Shown: positions 37,195 through 48,421 of the stretch, piece by piece
Position numbering within the stretch: position 1 is the stretch's first letter
How the letters are laid out: every line of letters begins with the position of its first letter
DNA from: Siphonodentalium dalli
Lineage: Eukaryota; Mollusca; Scaphopoda; Gadilida; Siphonodentaliidae
Direction of reading: 5' to 3'
NCBI GenBank assembly: GCA_032622095.1
Contig: CP136066.1
Coordinates: forward strand, 200,716,978-200,780,977
Length of the DNA: 64,000 nt
Position numbers and translations under genes: made by a program
Notes under the pieces: generated by a model
Databases searched by the model: none
The model's input: only the letters and a program-made list of their open reading frames with translations
Told to the model about the DNA's origin: nothing

Positions 37195-40100
37195 ATCATC
37201 GTCGTTTTCCTCGTCGTCGACATTATCATCGTCGTCATCGTTATCATCGTATCGTAATCATCGCAAACATCTTCATCGCAATCGTCATCGTCAACGTCGT
37301 CGTCATCGCTGTCGTCGTTGTAGTCATCATCATCACCATCACAATCTCCATATTCGTCGTAGTCACCGTCATCATCGTCGTTGTAGTCATCATCATCGCT
37401 GTTGTCTTCGTCATCAGCATCATCGCTGTCGTCGCAGTTATCATAATAGTCGTTGTCATTATCATCGTTGTCGTCGTCGTAGTCATCATCATCATCGCTG
37501 TCGTCGTAGTTATCATCATCATCGCTGTCGTCGTAGTCGTCATCATCATCGCTGTCGTCGTAGTCATCATCATCATCGCTGTCGTCGTAGTCATCATCAT
37601 AATCGTTGTCGTCGTCGTAGTCATCATCAGCATCGCTGTCGTCGTAGTCATCATCATCATCGCTGTCGTCGTAGTCATCATCATCATCGCTGTCGTCGTG
37701 TTATCATTATCATCATTGTCGTCGTAGTCGTCATCATCAACGATGTAGTCGTGTCATTATCATCGTTGTCGTCGTCGTTGTCATTATCATCGTTGTCGTC
37801 GTCGTTGTCATTATCATCGTTGTCGTCGTCGTAGTCATCATCATCATCGCTGTCGTCGTAGTCATCATCATCATCGCTGTCGTCGTAGTCATCATCATCA
37901 TCGATGTAGTCGTGTCATTATCATCGTTGTCGTCGTAGTCATCATCATCATCGCTGTCGTCGTCGTAGTCGTCATCATCATAGCTGTCGTCGTAGTCATC
38001 ATCATCATCGCTGTCGTTTTCCTCGTCGTCGACATTATCATCGTCGTCATCGTTATCATCGTATCGTAATCATCGCAAACATCTTCATCGCAATCGTCAT
38101 CGTCAACGTCGTCGTCATCGCTGTCGTCGTTGTAGTCATCATCATCACCATCACAATCTCCATATTCGTCGTAGTCACCGTCATCATCGTCATTGTAGTC
38201 ATCATCATCGCTGTTGTCTTCGTCATCAGCATCATCACTGTCGTCGCAGTTATCATAATAGTCGTTGTCATTATCATCGTTGTCGTCGTCGTAGTCATCA
38301 TCATCATCATCGCTGTCGTCGTAGTTATCATCATCATCGCTGTCGTCGTAGTCGGCATCATCATCGCTGTCGTCGTAGTCATCATCATCATCGCTGTCGT
38401 CGTAGTCATCATCATCATCGTTGTCGTCGTCGGAGTCATCATCAGCATCGCTGTCGTCGGAGTCATCAACATCATCGCTGTCGTCGTAGTCATCATCATC
38501 ATCGCTGTCGTCGTGGTTATCATTATCATCGTTGTCGTCGTAGTCGTCATCATCATCGATGTAGTCGTGTCATTATCATCGTTGTCGTCGTCGTTGTCAT
38601 TATCATCGTTGTCGTCGTCGTTGTCATTATCATCGTTGTCGTCGTCGTAGTCATCATCATCATCGCTGTCGTCGTAGTCATCATCATCATCGCTGTCGTC
38701 GTAGTCATCATCATCATCGATGTAGTCGTGTCATTATCATCGTTGTCGTCGTCGTAGTCATCATCATCATCGCTGTCGTCGTAGTCGTCATCGTCATCGC
38801 TGTCGTCGTAGTCATCATCATCATCGCTGTCGTCGTAGTCATCATCATCATCGATGTCGTCGTAGTCATCATCATCATCGCTGTCGTCGTGGTCATCACT
38901 ATCGTCGATGTCGTCGTGGTCATCACCATCATCGCTGTCGTCGTGGTTATTATTACCATCGTTGTCGTCGTCGTAGTCATCATCATCATCGCTGTCGTCG
39001 TAGTCATCATTATCATCGCTGTCGTCGTCGTAGTCATCATCAGCATCGCTGTCGTCGTAGTCGTCATCATCATCGCTGTCGTCGTAGTCATCATCAGCAT
39101 CGCTGTCGTCGTAGTCATCATCATCATCGTTGTCGTCGTCGTAGTCAGCATCAGCATCGCTGTCGTCGTAGTCATCATCATCATCGCTGTCGTCGTAGTC
39201 ATCATCATCATCGCTGTCGTCGTAGTCATCATCATCATCGTTGTCGTCGTCGTAGTCAGCATCAGCATCGCTGTCGTCGTAGTCATCATCATCATCGCTG
39301 TCGTCGTAGTCATCATCATCATCGCTGTCGTCGTAGTCATCATCATCATCGCTGTCGTCGTGGTTATCATTATCATCGTTGTCGTCGTAGTCGTCATCAT
39401 CATCGATGTAGTCGTGTCGTTATCATCGTTGTCGTCGTCGTTGTCATTATCATCGTTGTCGTCGTCGTTGTCATTATCATCGTTGTCGTCGTCGTAGTCA
39501 TCATCATCATCGCTGTCGTCGTAGTCATAATCATCATCGCTGTCGTCGTAGTCATCATCATCATCGATGTAGTCGTTTCATTATGGTTGTTGTCGTCGTC
39601 GTAGTCATCATCATCATCGCTGTCGTCGTCGTAGTCGTCATCGTCATCGCTGTCGTCGTAGTCATCATCATCATCGCTGTCGTCGTAGTCATCATCACCA
39701 TCGCTGTCGTCGTAGTCATCATCATCATCGCTGTCGTCGTGGTCATCATTATCATCGCTGTCGTCGTGGTCATCACCATCATCGCTGTCGTCGTGGTTAT
39801 CATTACCATCGTTGTCGTCGTCGTAGTCATCATCATCATCGCTGTCGTCGTAGTCATCATTATCATCGCTGTCGTCGTAGTCATCATCATCATCGCTGTC
39901 GTCGTGGTTATCATTATCATCGTTGTCGTCGTCGTAGTCATCATCATCATTGCTGTCGTCGTCGAAGTCACCATGATCATCGCTGTCGTCTAAGTCATCA
40001 TCATCGCTGTCGACGTCGTAGTCATTATCATCATCGCTGTCGTCGTCGTAGTCATCATCATCATTGCTGTCGTCGTCGAAGTCACCATGATCATCGCTGT

Positions 40101-42520
40101 CGTCTAAGTCATCGTCGTCGTCGTAGTCATATCATCATCATCATCATAATCATCGCTGTCGTCTAAGTCATTATCATCGTTGTCGTCGTCGTAGTCGTCA
40201 ACATCATCGCTGTCGTCGTAGTCATCATCATCATCGCTGTCGTCGTCGAAGTCACCATGATCATCGCTGTCGTCTAAGTCATTATCATCGTTGTCGTCGT
40301 CGTAGTCGTCAACATCATCGCTGTCGTCGTAGTCATCATCATCATCGCTGTCGTAGTCATCATCATCATCGCTGTCGTCGTCGTAGTCATCATCATCATC
40401 GTCGTCGTCATCATCATCATCGTCGTCGTCGTCGTAGTCATCATCATCATCGCTGTCGTCGTAGTCATCATCATCATTGCTGTCGTCGTCGAAGTCATCA
40501 TCATCATTGCTGTCGTCGTCGAAGTCACCATGATCATCGCTGTCGTCGTCGAAGTCATCATCATCATTGCTGTCGTCGTCGAAGTCATCATCATCATTGC
40601 TGTCGTCGTCGAAGTCACCATGATCATCGCTGTCGTCTAAGTCATCGTCGTCGTCGTAGTCATATCATCATCATCATCATAATCATCGAGGATGTCGTCG
40701 TAGTCATCATCATCATCATCATCGATGTGGTCGTCGTAGTCACCATAATCACTGTTCGTTTGTTTTTCATTTTCTCTGAGATACTGCTGGACTTAGAAAA
40801 TCTCGCCACAGCGCTGTCGTCGTAGTCATCATCATCATCGCTGTCGTCGTGGTCATCATTATCATCGCTGTCGTCGTGGTCATCACCATCATCGCTGTCG
40901 TCGTGGTTATCATTACCATCGTTGTCGTCGTCGTAGTCATCATCATCATCGCTGTCGTCGTAGTCATCATTATCATCGCTGTCGTCGTCGTAGTCATCAT
41001 CATCATCGCTGTCGTCGTTGTCGTCATCATCATCGTTGTCGTCGTAGTCATCATCAGCATCGCTGTCGTCGTAGTCATCATCATCATCGTTGTCGTCGTC
41101 GTAGTCATCATCAGCATCGCTGTCGTCGTATTCATCATCATCATCGCTGTCGTCGTAGTCATCATCATCATCGCTGTCGTCGTGGTTATCATTATCATCG
41201 TTGTCGTCGTAGTCGTCATCATCATCGATGTAGTCGTGTCATTATCATCGTTGTCGTCGTCGTTGTCATTATCATCGTTGTCGTCGTCGTTGTCATTATC
41301 ATCGTTGTCGTCGTCGTAGTCATCATCATCATCGCTCTCGTCGTAGTCATAATCATCATCGCTGTCGTCGTAGTCATCATCATCATCGATGTAGTCGTGT
41401 CATTATCGTTGTTGTCGTCGTCGTAGTCATCATCATCATCGCTGTCGTCGTCGTAGTCGTCATCATCATCGCTGTCGTCGTAGTCATCATCATCATCGCT
41501 GTCGTCGTAGTCATCATCACCATCGCTTTCGTCGTCGTAGTCATCATCATCATTGCTGTCGTCGTCGAAGTCACCATGATCATCGCTGTCGTCTAAGTCA
41601 TCGTCGTCGTCGTAGTCATATCATCATCATCATCATAATCATCGCTGTCGTCTAAGTCATTATCATCGTTGTCGTCGTCGTAGTCGTCAACATCATCGCT
41701 GTCGTCGTAGTCATCATCATCATCGCTGTCGTCGTCGAAGTCACCATGATCATCGCTGTCGTCTAAGTCATTATCATCATGTCGTCGTCGTAGTCGTCAA
41801 CATCATCGCTGTCGTCGTAGTCATCATTGCTGTCGTCGTCGAAGTCACCATGATCATCGCTGTCGTCTAAGTTATCGTCGACGTCGTAGTCATATCATCA
41901 TCATCATCATAATCATCGCTGTCGTCTAAGTCATTATCATCGTTGTCGTCGTCGTAGTCGTCAACATCATCGCTGTCGTCGTAGTCATCATCATCATCGC
42001 TGTCGTCGTCGAAGTCACCATGATCATCGCTGTCGTCTAAGTCATTATCATCGTTGTCGTCGTCGTAGTCGTCAACATCATCGCTGTCGTCGTAGTCATC
42101 ATCAGCATCGCTGTCGTCGTCGTAGTCATCATCATCATCGCTGTCGTCGTCGTAGTCATCATCATCGTCGTCGTCGTCGTCATCATCATCATCGTCGTCG
42201 TCGTAGTCATCATCATCATCGCTGTCGTCGTAGTCATCATCATCATTGCTGTCGTCGTCGAAGTCATCATCATCATTGCTGTCGTTGTCGAAGTCACCAT
42301 GATCATCGCTGTCGTCGTCGAAGTCATCATCATCATTGCTGTCGTCGTCGAAGTCATCATCATCATTGATGTCGTCGTCGAAGTCACCATGATCGTCGCT
42401 GTCGTCTAAGTCATCGTCGTCGTCGTAGTCATATCATCATCATCATCATAATCATCGAGGATGTCGTCGTAGTCATCATCATCATCATCATCGATGTCGT
42501 CGTCGTAGTCACCATAATCA
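37195..42520 (+). repeat. 27 bp minisatellite, second array
   Basis: The first part (to about 39528) duplicates array 1. From 39529 the array continues with the same unit but more variants, including gaagtcaccatgatcatcgc, tctaagtcat and tcatatcatcatc. A 1,769 bp higher-order period is marked by the non-satellite segment 40746-40816, which reappears at 42515-42585. Confidence 0.97.
40746..40816 (+). repeat. Flank-derived segment captured inside the minisatellite
   Basis: This 71 bp segment (taatcactgttcgtttgttt onward, through actgctggacttagaaaatc to gcgctg) is the same as 42515-42585, where the array ends and the next repeat family begins. It re-enters the minisatellite at cgctg, a string also present in the 27 bp unit. 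Confidence 0.9.
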
Positions 42521-42529
42521 CTGTTCGTT

Positions 42530-43490
42530 TGTTTTTCATTTTCTCTGAGATACTGCTGGACTTAGAAAATCTCGCCACAGCGCTGGACTTCAATATTAAG
42601 TATAAGAGTGGTGCTGAAGGGAAGTGGCACTGTTTATGACTGGATCGAGCTGAAATTTTGTATTTTTTATACTTTCCGTAAGAGAATCCAGCAAACTAAC
42701 GCTGAGATTCGAGAAATTACTCGATCTATAGCTTTGAATTTCAATCTGAATTTCAATCTTGGCGAATTTCGATCAGGATTGAAGTTCGAAATTCGGTGGA
42801 GATTCGCGTGAAGTTAGATTGAAGTTCGAAATTCAGATTGAAATTCAAACTCTAATTTGTTTTGCCTCAAGTTCTTTGTTGTGTTCCAATTCGTGCTCCC
42901 CTTCTCGAGTTTTGGGTCAAAATTGATCTTTTTCACATTTTCTGAGATACTGCTGAAAATTTCGCGTTCAATATTTGAGTGGTGCTGAAGGGAAGTGGTA
43001 CTGTTTATGGCTGGATCGAGCTGAAACTTGGTACTTTTGATACTTTCCGTAAGAGTATCCAGAAAAAAATCGAGAAAATGATTTTTTTTTTTCAATTATT
43101 TTGAGATACTGCTGCTCGCGTTCAATAATACCGCCGCCCAGGACTTAGAAAATTTCGCGTTCAATAATAAGTTTGGGGAGATGCTGAAGGGAAGTGGCAC
43201 TGTTTATGGCTGGATCGAGCTGAAACTTGGTATTTTTATACTTTCCGTAAGAGAATCCAGCAAACTAACGCTCAGCTTCTATATATCGATCTATATATAG
43301 CTTTTGAATTTCAATCTGAAGTTCAATATGAGCGAATTTCGATCTTGATTGAAGTTCGAAATTCAGATTGAAATTCAAACACTAATTTTGTTTTGCCTCA
43401 AGTTCTTTGTTGTGATCCAATTCGTGCTCCCCTTCTCGAATTTTGGGTCAAAAGTTATATTTTTCACTTTTTCTGAGGTACCGCTGAAAT
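42530..43490 (+). repeat. Short tandem family with gctgaagggaagtgg core
   Basis: Three units share ctgagatactgctg, then gtgctgaagggaagtgg, actgtttatg and ctggatcgagctgaaa, followed by tactttccgtaagag (cores near 42612, 42972 and 43188). The first and third also share the downstream gaagttcgaaattcagattg and aattcgtgctccccttctcg parts, while the middle one is shortened. Frames of 67-121 codons inside it start and end in repeat sequence. Confidence 0.85.
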
Positions 43491-43733
43491 TTCTAATGAT
43501 ACATTTCAAACAATTCATTTTCACTATCTATCTCACTGTTTTAAATTATATGCTAATTATGGGATGTGTGCGTCGTCTTGAACTAGAAATGCATACGGTC
43601 GATGAGTATACTAGTTTTCAGAGGATCGTCTCTATGCACACCTTTATCATTACCCATGTGACTAACCACATACACGCCTGGCGATCTTCCCAGTTAGCTG
43701 GTCATTTTCAATAGATCGTTCGTCAACTCACAA

Positions 43734-44216
43734 CTCAGCGAACGCATTGACATACGTGGACAACTTCGGCAGTGTGTCGAATGTTGCTAGCTGTCTCATT
43801 CCCTTGGACGGATGCCTATCTGCTAAGGAGAAGACCATAGTGTATCCACTGTCCACCCTTCTTGGCCATGATCCCGAGTAATCTTTGTGACGTCCCGCAA
43901 TCGTCTTGTCGAAGAACTCCCAATGTAGAAGAACAATGAGCGTGGTGCTAGTTTGTGGACTGGCGCCATGCTAGCTCATGGGAAAGAAATAGGGCCACGG
44001 CATACACTAGCACTACATCATGTGTTTGTTTCAGATGTGGAATGTCATGCGTGCCGGTATTTTTGTTGTGGTAAGATTGTATTTCCACATTCGTTTCGAT
44101 TCCGTTCTGAATCAACTGGACCAGGCGTATACCTGGATAGTACTAAGCTAGCCTTCCACACGACAGTCGTATAGTCTAAATGACGGTTTCCTTGATATGT
44201 TGGAGGTGTGCCATTC
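43734..44216 (-). pseudogene. Left arm of coding-like inverted repeat, unidentified
   Basis: The reverse complement aligns with 44524-44998 over its length. On the minus strand the region opposite 43870-43960 reads in one frame with EFFDKTIAGRHKD followed by GSW. The right arm reads ELFDVTVAGHHQD followed by GSW on the plus strand. Many of the differences between the arms are at third codon positions or conservative. That suggests two diverged paralogues that were once coding. Stops occur elsewhere in both, so they are decayed. I do not recognise the family. Confidence 0.4.
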
Positions 44217-44523
44217 GAAGAATGAAGGTATGCGTTGATATCATCCTCGCTCAGGGCTATGTGTAGAGTCTACGACAGTGGTTGTGAACATTGTGGAAAT
44301 CATCCAAAAGCCTGTCACCTCTATGATTATATAGAATAGCTTTAGACTTTAGTAATTATGTTTCAGGCACATGATCGAAATGGTAATATTGCCAAGAAAC
44401 CACTTCGTGTACCCAACGTCTGTTGAACTGATTCCAATATCTCATCAACGCGACATTCCTAGCTGTTCTTCGCGTTGAACATGTCACCCTCATATGTTCT
44501 TGAACCATACCGACCACATCCAG

Positions 44524-44998
44524 CGCGAGTATGACATCACCAACATTTCAAAGGCATCGTCTTTAAGACTACACCCCAGTTTTGGGGAGGTGGGGCTTAC
44601 ATAGTAGTATCCAAATGTACATGCCTGATCCAATTGATTAAAAACGGCTTCCAAACGGGTGGGGAATTACAATCTTAGCATACAAGGAAAGCAAAGCCAC
44701 GCATGAGATCATGTATGTATCTGAAACATACTCGATGAAGGGGCGGTGCAGTCATGGTCCTATTTCATTTCCACTATCATGACACATGCCCACAAACTAG
44801 CACCACGTGTATTGGTATTATCTACTTGGAGCTGTTCGATGTGACGGTTGCTGGACATCACCAAGATTGTTTAGGATCATGGTAAAGAATTGTGGATACA
44901 TTATACGCCCTTAGCAGAGAGGCATCCGTCAAATATTATCCTTTCAATCTTCGAAGCCCTATACATAAGTTGTCCAGGTACGTCAATGCGTTCGAGTA
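44524..44998 (+). pseudogene. Right arm of coding-like inverted repeat, unidentified
   Basis: This is the partner of the left arm, in divergent (head-to-head) orientation about 300 bp away. It carries the FDVTVAGHHQD...GSW stretch followed immediately by a TAA in frame, so it is not intact. Confidence 0.4.
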
Positions 44999-45004
44999 TT
45001 ATGT

Positions 45005-47262
45005 GAATTGGCGAACCATATATTGAGAAGTGGCTTCCCTTATCCCCATCAGGTTACCAAAGCTGACAAATACGTAAATATGTAGTCCATGAGCTGGTAG
45101 GACCCCTTTTGCACCCCATAACTTAACTTCTTTAACATTTTCATGTACCTTATCATGTATTGTTCAGGAAAAAATTATGTTAACAGCAAATATTTTGGGC
45201 CCTAGTGTACCTACTGGGTCAAAGTATAACCTTACTCAGTTACCATTGTTTCCGATTGCGATGGGGTGGGGAAAAATCGTATCCCATATATGGGATGTCA
45301 TTGGGATTGAATTTTAATAGGTGATATGTCATTTTGTAGGTATTGGAATACTCTATGCATTGGTAGCCAAAATATATGATGTGTTCATTGGTGACGTCAC
45401 TAGAGGTCAAAAGGTCACGTGACAGCAAATACGCAAATATGCTTCCGACAATGCACTATGAACTGTCCAACACCGGTTATAATGTTTTCCAGACAAAACA
45501 CCATTCAATCTCCATGACGAGCAAACACCTGCTTGAAACATAATGTCCTCAAAACCAGAATCTTTCACAATACCCCCCGATTAAACCAAAATTCTCCTTA
45601 ATAAAATGGAAATCTCCCAAATGGATAACAATATTATTGAAGCGTTGTGTGAAATTCCAAACCAAATTTTATGACTTAATTGTATGCACCGACACCAGGG
45701 CCATATTAGCATATGATTGGTGGTAGGTATGTTAAAACTGTTTCTTAGAACCTTCTGATGAAGCATGTTGTCATACTAATGTATTCCACCCTGCATAGCT
45801 TGGCACAGTATGATCGCTAGCATTTATTTGCATAATAATGACCAGAGAATATGCGCATTGGCATAGGTTTCATTGGAAAATGACTCTTTAATTAAATCAA
45901 CTTCAAACAGGGAAGGTGCATGTTTTTGATCCACAATTATGTACAATTTCTCCGCTTGTTTCATGTTCAACTTTCTTTTTTTCGTTCAGTCAAACTTAAC
46001 GGTTTCGTTGGAAAGCTACAAGGTGGGTGGAATTAAGAGCCCCATATCCAGTTTGTGTCTCCAAGTTTATGTCAAAGTTGTCAAACCAAAAGTATGTCAG
46101 AACGTATTTTATCTGATGGTTTTAATGGCAATGTCCCACTATATATTGCAATTAGCTGTGCCTTTTCAGACTGTGTGTTCTCGATCTCGCATATTAAATT
46201 GTAATCAATGCAACGTCCTAAATGATTTGCTACCTGTATATGTTTCTGTTGGCCCGAATATTATGCAGACCGAGGCCCAAGAGAAAATGTTTTGAAGTAA
46301 TGACTTGCATATGGTTAGGAAGGATGGCAAAGTAAACATTTTGTTTTAATGTTAGTTTATTCAATATTTTTTAATTAGGCATGTCGATTACTGATGCATT
46401 GTGCAATACATGTTATTGAGATTGTGAAATTACGATGCATTATACAGCAATAAGGTAGGAATTTGGTTTGAATGGTTGAAAACCCATAAAATTCGAGTTT
46501 TTTTTCTTCAAAATAATTAGGCATATATATTCCTAAAGTGTGTACGATGTGGATGTTTACACTTGAATGCATCAATTTGCGAATGTGATTCGTAAAAACA
46601 TACCCAGTGGTCCAATATTTCGCCAAAAAATCCACTTTTTTTTATTTTATATCCTAACGTTTTGCGAGTAATTAGTTAGTATAAATAAACTTTCAGCAAG
46701 TTATAGTTTCCACTCGCGGATCTTTATTTTATACTGCGCAGGAATACGCTAATTAAGTACCGTGCACTTTCTTTCTAACTTTATCCTTCGAGGTGTGCAG
46801 TTCACATTAAAGAATCCCTTAAACGTTTTCCCGCCACCACCCATTCTACCACCTCCATTCCATTAAATATGCAAAGCCCAGTCTTCATGCATTCTACCGG
46901 GTTGTGTACTTAAGTCTCATACCATACCTTTATAAAGCCAGATTTCTTCTATATTTGGTTTCACGTTCTGAACCTACTAATACTGGAGTTTATCGTACAC
47001 TTAAGTTCACCACCGACTCATTACCCTGTCGATATATGTTTTCAACTCATCAAAGTTTTCTAAATATCTCACGGCGTCGTTGAACCAACTGTCCATATGT
47101 TTTTAACATTATTTTGGCTACCTTTAATTTATTTATTATGTCACCTATATATACATATTTGTTATTATATAAAGGCAGTCCACATCTGCAATTAATCTTA
47201 ATCAATCCTTTCGCCAAGTCGGGAAGATAAATACGGAGTGCAAGTATACCCATTGCTAGACA
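45005..47262. other. AT-rich stretch, no gene recognised
   Basis: The longest plus-strand frame (45939-46295, 118 codons) has a hydrophobic start and a Cys-containing tail but no domain that I recognise. The cores acaaatacgtaaatatg (45066) and gcaaatacgcaaatatg (45424) are similar, which hints at an old local repeat. Nothing else is supported. Confidence 0.35.
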
Positions 47263-47270
47263 ATCTCACA

Positions 47271-47487
47271 CACAGGGGCCTGTAACGCGCTCCGCTGTCT
47301 GCCCCCCCCCCCCCCTTTGCGCTGCCCATATACGCCGCTTCTATATACGCGCCTGCTTCACGTTACTGGTAGGATAATATTATCCTACCATTAACGTGAA
47401 GCGGGCGCGCATATAGAAGCGGCGTATATGGGCAGCGCAAAAAGGGGGGGGGGTGGCGGACAGCGGAGCGCGTTACAGGCCACTGTG
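47271..47487. mobile_element. Palindromic foldback MITE, hAT-like, with 8 bp target duplication
   Basis: The element is a near-perfect palindrome centred on ggataatattatcc (47372-47385). Ends are cacaggggcc and ggccactgtg, giving terminal inverted repeats CACAG(G/T)GGCC. It is flanked on both sides by atctcaca (47263-47270 and 47488-47495), an exact 8 bp direct repeat. An 8 bp duplication and CAG(G/T)GGCC-like ends fit the hAT superfamily. A C run on the left arm (47302-47315) is matched by a G run on the right, slightly different in length. There is no coding capacity. Confidence 0.85.
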
Positions 47488-47544
47488 ATCTCACACCAGA
47501 AGCAGCTGGTGGCACCACCGAGGTGTTCAAGGCAGTGTTACAAT

Positions 47545-47663
47545 TTAGTGTGCTAAATTTAGCACGATACTATATACATTTAGAAGTATAGTATAGTGTG
47601 CTAAAATTAGCACAACACTACACCATTTAGAAACGATGCTCTCGACCAATCAGAAGGCGCCAT
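47545..47663 (+). repeat. Dispersed repeat family C, copy C3
   Basis: It has the same order as C1: agtgtgctaaatttagcacg, an imperfect complementary agtgtgctaaaattagcaca, then gctctcgaccaatcagaagg and cgccatt. The middle differs from C1, so this is a diverged independent copy. Confidence 0.75.
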
Positions 47664-47864
47664 TCCTATATGAGGTGAAATATTGGAGAATAGTGAGCAC
47701 ACATATTGAATATGGCGAAGTGGATATAAGGTCCTGTATACAAATCCTAAAATTATGCCTCATGATCATGGACATAGTGAACGATAAAAGGAATTTGTGA
47801 AAGGCATATAATGCAGTCATAAAGTCCATAAACAAAGTTCGATCTCATCAAGCCTTGAAATAGT

Positions 47865-48088
47865 GTGTCTGTCATTTGCAGAATGAGGTCCCCAGAGGGT
47901 GAATTTAGTGATGCTACCCCCGCATAGCGGGTTAGCATCACCAAATTCACCCTCTGGGGACCTCATTCTGCTTGCACCTCAACAGAATGTGGTTCCCATA
48001 GGGTGAATTTGGTGATGCTAGCCCGCTATGCGGGGGTAGCATCACTAAATTCACCCTCTGGGGACCTCATTCTGCAAATGACAGACAC
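47865..48088. repeat. Nested (double) palindrome
   Basis: The outer ends gtgtctgtcatttgcag and ctgcaaatgacagacac are exact complements. Inside are two successive hairpins, each with arms of about 40 bp (gaatgaggtccccagagggt and relatives) and small loops around ccgcatagcgg and cccgctatgcggg. The strand can therefore fold either as one long stem or as two side-by-side hairpins. No clear target duplication is seen. Confidence 0.9.
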
Positions 48089-48421
48089 CATAGACAAATC
48101 GCAAGCGGTATGAAAAATGGAAACTGATGTATTGGTTTAAAACCACTTTGAAAAAATTTCTCCTCTTCTTCTTACGTGGCTGATTCAGAAACTGGTTGAC
48201 ATAAATATTCTATTACGGCATATGACGTCACTTCCGTCATATCAAATGAGATATCACCACATGCGTGCGCCAATCACTTCACCCAAATATTTGTGTGCGA
48301 GCTGACGTGTTTTAGTCCCTCTTCGATCACCTTCAATAGTCTCTATAAAATCGGGTGCTGTTTGCCTCGATAAAATATTTATTTATTGTGTTTACTTGCT
48401 ACCACAATAATATAAATTAAA

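Larger units (their letters stand above)
34844..39528 (+). repeat. 4,685 bp direct duplication, copy 2
   Basis: This is the second copy, adjacent to the first without spacer. Past its end the minisatellite continues (cataatcatcatcgctg), while copy 1 at the same point runs into the start of copy 2 (cataattattttcgg). One breakpoint therefore lies inside the minisatellite. Confidence 0.95.

Noticed and set aside
32446-42390. Long Val/Ile, Met/Thr and His/Arg frames up to 297 codons
   Set aside because: They are direct translations of a triplet-phased minisatellite and appear in several frames and on both strands.
43349-43714. 121-codon hydrophobic frame
   Set aside because: Starts inside a tandem repeat unit; its hydrophobicity comes from T-rich DNA, and no domain is seen.
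45939-46295. 118-codon frame
   Set aside because: No domain or homologue recognised, and AT-rich hydrophobic start; not enough to call a gene.
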